Shown piece after piece: positions 7,545 through 14,876 of a stretch of DNA of 23,347 bases. The stretch is from a virus. Under the pieces are notes generated by a model. It ran no database searches, was not told where the DNA came from, and saw only the letters and a program-made list of their open reading frames with translations. The DNA is taken from the IMG/VR virus record IMGVR_UViG_3300021963_000671, positions 1 to 23,347 of that record; one strand, written 5' to 3'. Within the stretch, counting starts at the first letter, position 1, and each line of letters begins with the position of its first letter. The translations under genes and the position numbers were made by a program.

Positions 7545-7685
7545 ATGGCAAAGTCCATTACATCAAAGCAACTACACGTTCCAATCGTAACAGGAACTTC
7601 TCAGGATACAAGACGCCCGAAGCTCTCATCGATGAATAAGCATAAGAAGAGAAACTTCAAAGCATACCGTGGACAAGGAAGATAA
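7545..7685 (+). CDS. Small basic protein, unknown function
   Basis: This 46-residue protein has a strong Shine-Dalgarno (AGGAG, 7534-7538) seven bases or so before ATG 7545. It is rich in Lys/Arg (NKHKKRNFKAYRGQGR at the C-terminus) and its TAA overlaps the next ATG (TAATG). The basic tail suggests nucleic-acid contact, an inference only. No family recognised. Confidence 0.65.
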   Translation: MAKSITSKQLHVPIVTGTSQDTRRPKLSSMNKHKKRNFKAYRGQGR

Positions 7686-7873
7686 TGCAATATATTAAAA
7701 TTGACAGTGATAACTGGAATGACATAAACAAAGTTTGGTTTGTGCATGAATATGCAGTGCGTGAAAATAGTACTGCGGTAACTCTTACGATTGAAGACAC
7801 CGCAACAGGTGAAATTGAAATGCGAGTAGTTGCACAGAACCAAATCCAATGGCTTGAAGCAAAGGACTGGTAA
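7685..7873 (+). CDS. Small unknown protein between nrdA and nrdB
   Basis: This 62-residue protein is joined to both neighbours by TAATG overlaps. It is predicted to be mostly beta-strand (repeated alternation such as AVTLTIEDTATGEIEMRVVA, about 31-50) with no membrane segment. I do not recognise it. Its place in the nrd unit suggests co-expression with nucleotide metabolism. Confidence 0.65.
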   Translation: MQYIKIDSDNWNDINKVWFVHEYAVRENSTAVTLTIEDTATGEIEMRVVAQNQIQWLEAKDW

Positions 7874-8418
7874 TGCTCTATACCGGATCGGGGAATATAC
7901 CTCATCACATTTATTGTTGGGTAGATTCTTCGTTCATTCGTAAAGATGCTAAACCAAACACATACGAACCTTGTATCTGGTTTGCACTACATGCCAAAGC
8001 CGGACATTCATGGGGATGTCACGTCATGCTCGAGTGCGGTGCTGTTTGGCGCGGAGTTCCTCCTCATGCACTAGCCTTTGCACCTAATCCAGAGAAAACA
8101 TGGAATCTCGAAGACACGCAAGTGTGGGATTGCTATGGAGATCAATTTTCTGTGTTGATATATAACTATCTGCACAGCCAACAAGCAGAGATTCGCAAGA
8201 CAGGCTTGTTTGGTCGTTACCTTTTTACAGTCGTTCCGATGAATGACGGATATACACAACATCCTTCTCAGTCGAAGGAATTTATGTTCATTGAATTGGA
8301 TAATGGTAGACTAACTATCATGCCTACCAATGAACTTCGATTCCATGATAAATCATATACCGAAGGCGATTGGCCGAAGGATCTCAAATTAAATACCAGC
8401 ACCTGGAGAGTTGAATGA
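7873..8418 (+). CDS. Unknown phage protein upstream of nrdB
   Basis: This 181-residue protein overlaps its neighbours (TAATG before, ATGA after). It contains several His and Cys residues near the N-terminus (PHHIYCW, HAKAGHSWGCHVM, about residues 10-52) and aromatic residues throughout. The His/Cys cluster might bind metal, but no known motif is complete. I do not recognise a family. Confidence 0.65.
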   Translation: MLYTGSGNIPHHIYCWVDSSFIRKDAKPNTYEPCIWFALHAKAGHSWGCHVMLECGAVWRGVPPHALAFAPNPEKTWNLEDTQVWDCYGDQFSVLIYNYLHSQQAEIRKTGLFGRYLFTVVPMNDGYTQHPSQSKEFMFIELDNGRLTIMPTNELRFHDKSYTEGDWPKDLKLNTSTWRVE

Positions 8419-9500
8419 CAGTTTTTTCAAACGAAATGTTTGATGCTACAGAACAAACTTGCTTCTTTGGCAAGTCGGTGAATATTGCTCGTTATGACAA
8501 GCAACGTTACAACACGTTTGAAAAGTTAACCGAGAAACAACTTGGTTTCTTCTGGCGTCCTGAAGAAGTCGATCTGTCTCGTGACGGTAAAGATTTTAAG
8601 GCACTCAACGACCATGAAAAACATATTTTTACGAGCAATCTCAAGCGTCAGATCCTTCTTGATTCTGTACAGGGCAGAGCTCCATCTTTGGCTTTTCTTC
8701 CAGTATGTTCGCTTCCTGAGCTGGAAACCTGGATCCAAACTTGGGCGTTTAGCGAGACGATTCATTCCCGTTCCTACACTCATATCATTCGCAACGTCTA
8801 TTCTGATCCTTCCAGAGTCTTTGACGAGATGCTGGACATTCAAGAAATAGCCGACTGCGCTGATGATATCAGTAAGTATTATGATCGGTTGATCACGGCC
8901 AACAACCAGTATGCTCTTTTTAAGCATGATAAGAAGCATGCATATGAACATAAGAAAGATCTTTGGCTCTGCCTCAATGCCGTGAATGCCCTCGAAGGAG
9001 TAAGATTCTATGTCTCGTTTGCATGCAGTTGGGCTTTTGCGGAAGTTAAGAAAATGGAGGGTAACGCCAAGATCATCAAGCTCATCGCGCGGGACGAGAA
9101 CGTTCATCTTGCCTCGACACAACAGCTCCTCAAAATTCTACCGAAAGAGGATCCAGACTTTGCTCGCATACAAGAAGAAACACGAGATGAGTGCATCAGC
9201 ATGTTTTATCGAGTGGTCGAGCAAGAAAAAAGTTGGGCGCATTATCTTTTCAAGGAAGGCTCGATGATCGGACTCAACGAGCAGCTACTCTGTGAATATG
9301 TTGATCACATTGCTGCTAAACGTATGGGTGCTATCGGCTTGAATGGAAAGCCTGGAGCGAATCCTTTGCCATGGACACAGAAGTGGATTTCAGGTTCTGA
9401 CGTGCAAGTTGCTCCACAAGAAACAGAAATTACTAGCTATGTAATCGGTGGAGTTAAAAAAGATGTCGATGAAAACACATTCAAAGGATTTACGCTATAA
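8415..9500 (+). CDS. nrdB: Ribonucleoside-diphosphate reductase, class Ia small subunit
   Basis: NrdB holds the di-iron centre and the tyrosyl radical used by NrdA. At 361 residues it matches the family. The metal ligands are all visible: D83 (LLDSVQ), E114 and H117 (SETIHSRSY), E194 (ALEGVRF), E228 and H231 (ARDENVH). The radical tyrosine is Y121 in the same SETIHSRSY stretch, as in E. coli Y122. Presence of the radical Tyr makes it class Ia rather than Ic. The C-terminus ENTFKGFTL should dock in NrdA. It is separated from nrdA by three small genes. Confidence 0.97.
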   Translation: MTVFSNEMFDATEQTCFFGKSVNIARYDKQRYNTFEKLTEKQLGFFWRPEEVDLSRDGKDFKALNDHEKHIFTSNLKRQILLDSVQGRAPSLAFLPVCSLPELETWIQTWAFSETIHSRSYTHIIRNVYSDPSRVFDEMLDIQEIADCADDISKYYDRLITANNQYALFKHDKKHAYEHKKDLWLCLNAVNALEGVRFYVSFACSWAFAEVKKMEGNAKIIKLIARDENVHLASTQQLLKILPKEDPDFARIQEETRDECISMFYRVVEQEKSWAHYLFKEGSMIGLNEQLLCEYVDHIAAKRMGAIGLNGKPGANPLPWTQKWISGSDVQVAPQETEITSYVIGGVKKDVDENTFKGFTL

Positions 9501-9637
9501 TGGATTGGATAACCTGCCCCTCATGTGATGAGGAATTTAAAATAATCACAGAAAATACCGCTCTTCCAGAATACTGTCCATACTGTTCTGCAGAGCTTGA
9601 TCTTGAAGATCCCTTCGACGAAGAATACGAAGAATAA
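9500..9637 (+). CDS. Small zinc-ribbon-like acidic protein
   Basis: This 45-residue protein starts on a TAATG overlap with nrdB. Two CxxC pairs (CPSC at 6-9 and CPYC at 26-29) form a rubredoxin/zinc-ribbon-type knuckle; the last 16 residues are almost all acidic. The metal site is clear by pattern. An acidic tail with a zinc ribbon is seen in some transcription- and replication-linked small proteins, but no role can be named here. Confidence 0.7.
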   Translation: MDWITCPSCDEEFKIITENTALPEYCPYCSAELDLEDPFDEEYEE

Positions 9638-9669
9638 ATAGATCTTTCCTCATCTGCCGGGTTTGATCT

Positions 9670-10092
9670 ATGAGTTGGTTATACGAAGACAAAGAATTTA
9701 CTGAAGTTGAAGATTATTATGGCTTCATATATCTCATTGAAAACTTGGTAAACGGCAAGAAATATATAGGCCGCAAGTTTCTGACCAAGGCCGGATATAA
9801 AACTGTCAAAGGCAAACGAAAGAAGATTCGCGTAGAGTCCGATTGGCGCGACTACTACGGCTCTTCCAATTCCCTCAAAGAAGATATAGACTACTACGGA
9901 AAAGATAGCTTTCGTAGGACGATACTACGACTTTGTAAGAGTCGCGGAGAATGCAACTACTTCGAAACGAAATATATATTTGATAACGATGCCATCTTAG
10001 ATCCTAAGTTTTATAATAATTGGGTGTCGTGCAAAATTCAAGCAAGCCACGTGAAGGCTTTACTTTTCAACCCCGAACAGGAGAATTTATGA
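9670..10092 (+). CDS. GIY-YIG endonuclease-like protein
   Basis: This 140-residue protein carries the GIY-YIG core: GFIY (18-21) and KYIG (31-34) with the right spacing, followed by R35 as the usual catalytic Arg, E99 (YFETK) as the metal-binding Glu, and Asn116/117 (YNNW). Such proteins cut DNA and include Seg-type homing enzymes of T4 and repair nucleases. There is no separate C-terminal DNA-binding domain visible, so it is nearly a lone nuclease core. It sits freestanding between nrdB and the speD-like gene, 32 bases after the previous stop. Confidence 0.8.
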   Translation: MSWLYEDKEFTEVEDYYGFIYLIENLVNGKKYIGRKFLTKAGYKTVKGKRKKIRVESDWRDYYGSSNSLKEDIDYYGKDSFRRTILRLCKSRGECNYFETKYIFDNDAILDPKFYNNWVSCKIQASHVKALLFNPEQENL

Positions 10093-10093
10093 G

Positions 10094-10483
10094 GTGGGTA
10101 AGGTATTAGAACACAAGCATTTGATTGTAAGAGCAGAGTTAAATAATCCTCCGCAGTGTACGTCGGCTATCGACGAGTGGATGAAGAAGCTGATCAATCA
10201 GATTGACATGAAAATTTTAATGGGGCCATATACGGTGTATTCTGATATGGTCGGCAATCGCGGATTGACTGCCGTGACTATCATCGAAACCAGTCATATT
10301 GCTCTGCATGTTTGGGATGAATGCGAACCCGCTCTCGCTCAACTCGATGTATACACATGTAGTGCTCTGAATACTGACGATGTCTTCGAAGCCATGAAAG
10401 AATGGGATCCTACAAAAGTTGAGTATAAGTATATAGACCGAGAAAACGGGTTGACATTAATTGAGAAAAATGAGGTGTTATAA
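10094..10483 (+). CDS. SpeD-like pyruvoyl decarboxylase (AdoMet decarboxylase family)
   Basis: This 129-residue protein belongs to the prokaryotic SpeD family, which cleaves itself at a Ser to make a pyruvoyl group and decarboxylates AdoMet for spermidine synthesis. The cleavage region is ETSHIALHVWDE (E65 to E76) with S67 as the likely pyruvoyl Ser, H68 next to it, and C89 in DVYTCS matching the catalytic Cys. The usual ESH is extended by a Thr. The start is a GTG at 10094; the ATG at 10089 opens a frame of only six codons. Some SpeD homologues instead decarboxylate ornithine or arginine, so the substrate is open. No spermidine synthase is in this window. Confidence 0.8.
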   Translation: MGKVLEHKHLIVRAELNNPPQCTSAIDEWMKKLINQIDMKILMGPYTVYSDMVGNRGLTAVTIIETSHIALHVWDECEPALAQLDVYTCSALNTDDVFEAMKEWDPTKVEYKYIDRENGLTLIEKNEVL

Positions 10484-10752
10484 TGGGTAAAAAGAGAACG
10501 CGTAAGACGGTAGTATCGAAAGGCCAGCGTCGTAATATCGTTGCTGGTGTGAAAGAAGTCCGTCAAGATCGCAGTGAAGGCGAAAAAGCCTACAACAAAC
10601 TGAAGGCGTGGCGCAAAGGTCAGAATCCATGGATTACTGTTCCTGGCACGCAGACTAACAAGCGCTTTATTAAAGTCCGTGCTAATGCGGTATACGGAGA
10701 TCCAAAGCGTGCATCATACGGAATTTATGCAAAGGCAGGAACGAATGAGTAG
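10483..10752 (+). CDS. Basic protein of unknown function
   Basis: This 89-residue protein begins on a TAATG overlap and is strongly basic at its N-terminus (MGKKRTRKTVVSKGQRRN), with a more ordinary second half (PWITVPGTQTNKRF, about 49-62). It may bind nucleic acid, judging only from charge. No family recognised. The glutaredoxin start lies inside its last codons. Confidence 0.65.
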   Translation: MGKKRTRKTVVSKGQRRNIVAGVKEVRQDRSEGEKAYNKLKAWRKGQNPWITVPGTQTNKRFIKVRANAVYGDPKRASYGIYAKAGTNE

Positions 10753-10999
10753 AAATATTCTAATCTATACCAAAGATAACTGTCCATTTTGTGTACAAGC
10801 GAAAAACTTGTTTACAAATAAAGGAGAACAGTATATAGAGAAGAAGATAGGAAAAGATCTTACACGCGAAGAGTTTATGGAAAGCTTTCCCGATGTAAGA
10901 ACAGTTCCTTTCATTATAATTGACGCAGAAAAGGTAGGTGGTTATGACAAACTCATTGAATGGTACGACAGACCAGAACGATCGTTCTTGGCAGAATGA
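10745..10999 (+). CDS. Glutaredoxin
   Basis: This 84-residue thioredoxin-fold protein has the dithiol active site C13-P-F-C16 (NCPFC), the cis-proline in TVP (P55), and the glutathione-binding GGYD (65-68). It reduces disulfides with glutathione and is a natural electron donor for class I ribonucleotide reductase, encoded upstream. I chose ATG 10745, which gives the normal family length; an upstream in-frame ATG at 10679 would add 22 residues inside the previous gene. Confidence 0.9.
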   Translation: MSRNILIYTKDNCPFCVQAKNLFTNKGEQYIEKKIGKDLTREEFMESFPDVRTVPFIIIDAEKVGGYDKLIEWYDRPERSFLAE

Positions 11000-11249
11000 A
11001 TATTTAAAGGGCGTTCTCCAAACTGGAATCGCAAATGTAACCTTCGTAAAGAAGGATGGAACTGAACGTAAGTTACTCTGCACTCTGTTGCCGAGCGAGT
11101 TGCCGGCACAGACTGATCTTGAAGAAGCCGTACAGAAGAAGACTCCAAATCCTGAAGTGCTCGCTGTATGGGATCTTGAAAATAAGGGTTGGCGTTCGTT
11201 CCGCTACGACTCTGTTCTCGGCTTTAGTGTGCTGTCGCTAGACGCATGA
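10944..11249 (+). CDS. SH3-like beta-barrel phage protein (DUF2693-like)
   Basis: This 101-residue protein starts at ATG 10944, inside the last 56 bases of the glutaredoxin gene, with a GGTAGGTGG stretch upstream. The pattern NVTFVKKDGTERKLLCTL (33-50 or so), then PEVLAVWDLENKGWRSFRYD near the C-terminus, is typical of a small phage family (DUF2693) with an SH3-like fold, of unknown function. The family match is from memory of its pattern, not a search. Confidence 0.7.
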   Translation: MTNSLNGTTDQNDRSWQNEYLKGVLQTGIANVTFVKKDGTERKLLCTLLPSELPAQTDLEEAVQKKTPNPEVLAVWDLENKGWRSFRYDSVLGFSVLSLDA

Positions 11250-11587
11250 TCTACATAGTAGACATCGATCAGACTATATGCATGACTCCGTTTGTGAATG
11301 GAAAGCACCGTTACGATCTTTCCGATCCATTCCCACAGCGTATTGACAAGATAAATAAACTATACGATCAGGGGCACACCATCATCTATTGGACTGCCCG
11401 TGGTTCAGGGTCGGGAATCGACTGGACAGAACTCACCACAAAACAACTCAATGATTGGGGCTGCAAGTTCCATGAAGTACGTCTCGGAAAACCTTCCTAT
11501 GATGTATGGATTGATGATAAAGCTCTCAATGATAGTGAATTCTTTTTTGACGTAGATCAAGCATATCTCGGAGAACATGATGAATGA
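11246..11587 (+). CDS. HAD-superfamily phosphatase, capless
   Basis: This 113-residue protein has all four HAD motifs: D6-x-D8-x-T (DIDQT), T50 (YWTARGS), K82 (GKPSYD) and D90-D91 (WIDDKA). The small size means no cap domain, as in KdsC- or GmhB-like small phosphatases. Because it opens a cassette with heptose-phosphate genes, a sugar-phosphate phosphatase role (the GmhB step) is possible, but the sequence does not fix the substrate. Overlaps at both ends (ATGA) show operon structure. Confidence 0.8.
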   Translation: MIYIVDIDQTICMTPFVNGKHRYDLSDPFPQRIDKINKLYDQGHTIIYWTARGSGSGIDWTELTTKQLNDWGCKFHEVRLGKPSYDVWIDDKALNDSEFFFDVDQAYLGEHDE

Positions 11588-12566
11588 AGATTTAATTGAA
11601 CTAAATGAACTGAACAAGGAATCGAACGGTGGAACAGAACTTACCACTCGAGGTCTCTTCAACCGACTTACTCGTGATGAACTCGATGGTGTCCAAATTG
11701 TCACTGCTCGCGTCCGCGACCTTGATCCTAACCGAATTAAGATCTATCATCTACACGACCTTGCCGGCGATCCGGAGGCTTCACACCTTCAAGATCCAGC
11801 TTCTCGAGCTCGCTTCCAAAAGTTGGTCTTCAGCTCTAACTGGCAGTATCAACAGTATCGTGACTACCTTGGAGTTCCATATAGCAATCATTCAACAGTT
11901 ATCGAAACAGGCATCGAGCCTATTCCACTCGTTGACAAGCCAAAGGACAAGATACGTCTCATTTATACGTCCACACCTCATCGTGGATTGGAGATTCTGG
12001 TTCCTGTCTTTTGCGCTCTCGCCGAGAAATATCCAAACATCGAGCTAGACGTCTTCTCTTCCTTCGGAATCTATGGCCCAGGTTGGGAAGGCCGTGACGA
12101 GGCATACAAGCCTCTCTTCGATAAGATGAACGAACATCCACAAATCAACTATCATGGTTGGGCAGATCAGGAGACAGTACGTGCCGCATACCAAAAAGCC
12201 CACATCTTTGCATATCCTTGTATCTGGCCGGAAACTTCGTGCAGGTCACTTATTGAAGCTATGTCGGCTGGTTGTTTGGCGGTTCATCCTAACTTCTCTG
12301 CTTTGGCTGACACGTCGGGTGGGTTGACTGTTCAATATGACGGCGACCATGAGAATCCAAATCTGCATGCTAACATCTTCGCACACACTCTGATGTATGC
12401 CATCGAGAACGTGCAGAACAACGACATTACTAACATGATGTCATTTGTCAAAGCCTATGCAGATACTCGTTTCGGTTGGGATTCTGTAATTCCCAAGTGG
12501 AAGGGACTGATTGCATCATTGAAGGAACAACACCGTGATATTGGCCAAAGCACCACTCAGAGTTAG
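11580..12566 (+). CDS. GT-B fold glycosyltransferase (GT4-like)
   Basis: This protein of about 328 residues has a C-terminal nucleotide-sugar domain. It carries the retaining GT4 motif E-x7-E (PETSCRSLIEAMSAGC, E218 and E226) and STPHRGLEIL (about 131-140) where the first Rossmann strand of the C-terminal half begins. GT4 enzymes transfer a sugar from a nucleotide donor to lipid, protein, polysaccharide or DNA. Adjacent ATGs at 11577 and 11580 compete; GGAG at 11570-11573 favours the second. The neighbours suggest a heptose or related sugar donor. The acceptor is unknown. Confidence 0.85.
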   Translation: MNEDLIELNELNKESNGGTELTTRGLFNRLTRDELDGVQIVTARVRDLDPNRIKIYHLHDLAGDPEASHLQDPASRARFQKLVFSSNWQYQQYRDYLGVPYSNHSTVIETGIEPIPLVDKPKDKIRLIYTSTPHRGLEILVPVFCALAEKYPNIELDVFSSFGIYGPGWEGRDEAYKPLFDKMNEHPQINYHGWADQETVRAAYQKAHIFAYPCIWPETSCRSLIEAMSAGCLAVHPNFSALADTSGGLTVQYDGDHENPNLHANIFAHTLMYAIENVQNNDITNMMSFVKAYADTRFGWDSVIPKWKGLIASLKEQHRDIGQSTTQS

Positions 12567-13485
12567 TTTTTTCGGCGGGGGTAGTGATATCCCCGCCCAC
12601 TTTGCACAATGGGGTGGAGCAACCATCTCAACTGCCATCGACAAGTATGTCTATGTAGCAGTGATGCACACACCACACGACCACATTAAAGTTTCCTATT
12701 CGAAACAAGAGTGTGTTACAGACATAGAAGATCTTCAAAACGAGATCGTCAAAAACGCTCTTAAGTTCTTCGGTATCAAATCCAACATCGAGATCACGTC
12801 ATTCGCGGACATCCCTACGATCGGTAACGGTCTTGGTGGATCGTCTGCCTTTACTTGTGCTCTCATCAAGGCTTTATCTACATATCTTGGTTATGAATAC
12901 GTAAATCCTTATCTTGTTGCTAAGACTGCGTGTCATATCGAGATAGACCTGTGTGGTTGGAAGATCGGCATGCAGGATCAGTTTGCATCTGCATTCGGTG
13001 GCATGAACTACATTAAATATTCTAACCGACTTGGGACTAGCGGTGTTGATGTGAAGCGTCTCGATACAATGGCAATCGAGAACTACATGATCTTGATTCC
13101 CACAAACGTAGAGCATCATGCAGCCAAGATCCTTGATAGCATTAACTTTGAAGCAAAGACATTTGTAATTAATGAACTTGCTCGTATGGCAGATATGCAA
13201 GGCACTCAGCTAGTAAATCCATTCGACTATGGTAGATTGCTTGATTCGGCATGGATTCTGAAGAAGCAGATGAGCGAAGAGATCTCCAGCAGTGATATAG
13301 ATATTATGTACGATCGTTGCAAATCTGCTGATGCTGTCGGTGCTAAGTTGCTCGGAGCTGGAGGCGGCGGATACATGCTAGCAATCACAGATTCAAAGAG
13401 CGCAATCCGCCAAGAATTCTCAGACAGAACATGCCTCGATGTAGGTATCGCACATGAAGGAGCAAGAGTTGTCTATCGAGACTGA
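12535..13485 (+). CDS. GHMP kinase, D-glycero-D-manno-heptose-7-phosphate kinase-like (HddA-like)
   Basis: This 316-residue GHMP kinase has motif 1 near the N-terminus (APLRVSFFGGGSDIP, 6-20), the ATP loop GLGGSSA (99-105) and motif 3 GAGGGG (274-279). The stretch GWKIGMQDQF (141-150) is typical of the HddA branch, which phosphorylates heptose-7-phosphate at C1. The start is GTG 12535 with GAAGGAA upstream, inside the glycosyltransferase gene by 32 bases. Directly next to it is a phosphoheptose isomerase, the previous step in the same route. Confidence 0.85.
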   Translation: MILAKAPLRVSFFGGGSDIPAHFAQWGGATISTAIDKYVYVAVMHTPHDHIKVSYSKQECVTDIEDLQNEIVKNALKFFGIKSNIEITSFADIPTIGNGLGGSSAFTCALIKALSTYLGYEYVNPYLVAKTACHIEIDLCGWKIGMQDQFASAFGGMNYIKYSNRLGTSGVDVKRLDTMAIENYMILIPTNVEHHAAKILDSINFEAKTFVINELARMADMQGTQLVNPFDYGRLLDSAWILKKQMSEEISSSDIDIMYDRCKSADAVGAKLLGAGGGGYMLAITDSKSAIRQEFSDRTCLDVGIAHEGARVVYRD

Positions 13486-14050
13486 CATTATATTTGATCA
13501 TATGGGCCTAATTAATATTGGGTTTGCAAGTATCGATCATGAAGAATTTAAAAAAGCAGCCGAACTGATTTGGCTGACAAGCATTTCAAATCATCGTAAC
13601 AACATCTATACTATCGGTAACGGTGCATCTGCTTCCATCGCTCAGCATTGGGCATGCGACTATACCAAAGGTTGTAAGAAAGGTGGACTGCGACCAAGAG
13701 TTATTTCTTTGGCTGCAAATATTCCACTGATGACAGCTGTGGCGAACGATATCTCCTATGACGATGTTTACTCGTTCCAGCTCGATGCACTCGGACAAGA
13801 AGGTGACGTACTCGTGGCCATCTCTTCGAGTGGTAATTCTCCAAATGTTGTCAAGGCAATTGAAACTGCTAAGGCATTGAAAGTAAAGACTATTGCTTTG
13901 ACAGGATTTTCTCCAGATAATAAGTGCGCTCAGCTCGCAGATATCTCTCTACATGTCGATATCCAAGAATATGAGGCAGCAGAAGACGTCCACCAAGCTA
14001 TTATGCATATGATTGCTAAATATATCAGAAACAGAGGTAAGGTTACATAA
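13454..14050 (+). CDS. Phosphoheptose isomerase, GmhA-like SIS protein
   Basis: GmhA converts sedoheptulose-7-phosphate to D-glycero-D-manno-heptose-7-phosphate. This 198-residue SIS-domain protein has GNGASASIAQHWACDY (55-70) and AISSSGNSPNV (122-132) as sugar-phosphate loops. The positions that bind zinc in E. coli GmhA (His, Glu, Gln, His) appear as H65, D69, E177, H185. ATG 13454 has no strong ribosome site, but AAGGAG at 13457-13462 lies six bases before an in-frame TTG at 13469, which may be the true start and would shorten the protein by five residues. Confidence 0.85.
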   Translation: MKEQELSIETDIIFDHMGLINIGFASIDHEEFKKAAELIWLTSISNHRNNIYTIGNGASASIAQHWACDYTKGCKKGGLRPRVISLAANIPLMTAVANDISYDDVYSFQLDALGQEGDVLVAISSSGNSPNVVKAIETAKALKVKTIALTGFSPDNKCAQLADISLHVDIQEYEAAEDVHQAIMHMIAKYIRNRGKVT

Positions 14051-14805
14051 TGTCACAACAACCAGTATCAATTCATCAGATCGCAGCTCAGTTCGGAACA
14101 GATAGTGGAAACTATGAAGTACTCACTGACGCAGCCATTCGATCGAAGGGTGTAGAAGGCGCAGCAGTCGAGATCGGTGTTCGTCTCGGTGGTGGTCTAC
14201 AACGTATCATCGACGGTCTCGTAGAAAGTGGTCAAACTCCTGAGAAGCCAGTCTTTGGTATCGATCCGTATGGCAACATCGAGTACTACCGTGACGAGAT
14301 CTTTAAGGAAGGCCGTTGCGACTATACCAATGAGATGCGCGACATTTGCATGATTAACATGTATCTGTACTGCCGTCAGAAGAACGTCAACTTCTATATG
14401 TTCAACCTTGAAGACACCGAGTTCTTCAATCGTTATGCAGACGGTGTTCCTGTCTATGCAGACTATAAGCAGCTCGTCAATAAGTACAGCGTAGTCCACT
14501 TCGATGGTCCTCATACACTCGAAGCTCTCGATGCCGAGATTGCATTCTTCCTCGAGCGGTCAGATCCTGGCGCTGTCTTCGTCTTTGACGACGTAGAGAT
14601 GTACGAACACGATGCTGTACACAATCAGTTGCTTGAATATGGTATGGAAATTGCCATGGAAACTGCTCGCAAGTGGTCCTACGTCAAGAAGGAACATGTC
14701 GATAAGAAGTGGGAACCAGTCGTTGGAACTCCTGGCTGGGAGCCAAACGCAGAGCAGTACACACCAAAGGGCGGTCCAAGTTTTAATTATAAAATCGACC
14801 TGTGA
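14050..14805 (+). CDS. Class I SAM methyltransferase-like protein
   Basis: This 251-residue protein has a Rossmann-type motif I (AAVEIGVRLGGG, about 39-50), an acidic residue ending the second strand (VFGIDPYGN, about 68-76) and VVHFDGPHTLEAL (about 153-165), as in the Methyltransf_24 type linked to sugar genes. It could methylate a sugar hydroxyl or an attached group. It is the last gene of the unit, joined by TAATG to the isomerase; a promoter follows. Substrate and target are unknown. Confidence 0.75.
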   Translation: MSQQPVSIHQIAAQFGTDSGNYEVLTDAAIRSKGVEGAAVEIGVRLGGGLQRIIDGLVESGQTPEKPVFGIDPYGNIEYYRDEIFKEGRCDYTNEMRDICMINMYLYCRQKNVNFYMFNLEDTEFFNRYADGVPVYADYKQLVNKYSVVHFDGPHTLEALDAEIAFFLERSDPGAVFVFDDVEMYEHDAVHNQLLEYGMEIAMETARKWSYVKKEHVDKKWEPVVGTPGWEPNAEQYTPKGGPSFNYKIDL

Positions 14806-14814
14806 AAATAAGCA

Positions 14815-14843
14815 TGTACAAATTATCGAAACTGTAGTAGGTT
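14815..14843 (+). promoter_or_regulatory. Phage promoter, copy 2 (TGTACA / TAGGTT)
   Basis: TGTACA 14815-14820 and TAGGTT 14838-14843 are 17 bases apart in the gap after the sugar cassette. G directly precedes the -10, and AATAAGCA precedes the -35, as in other copies. It should drive the 14877-19476 unit. Confidence 0.7.
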
Positions 14844-14876
14844 GAATAATACAAACAAGGAACTACAGAGGTAAAC

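Noticed and set aside
8526-9122. Minus-strand open frame (198 codons) opposite nrdB
   Set aside because: It is a shadow of nrdB, whose metal ligands and radical Tyr are complete on the plus strand.
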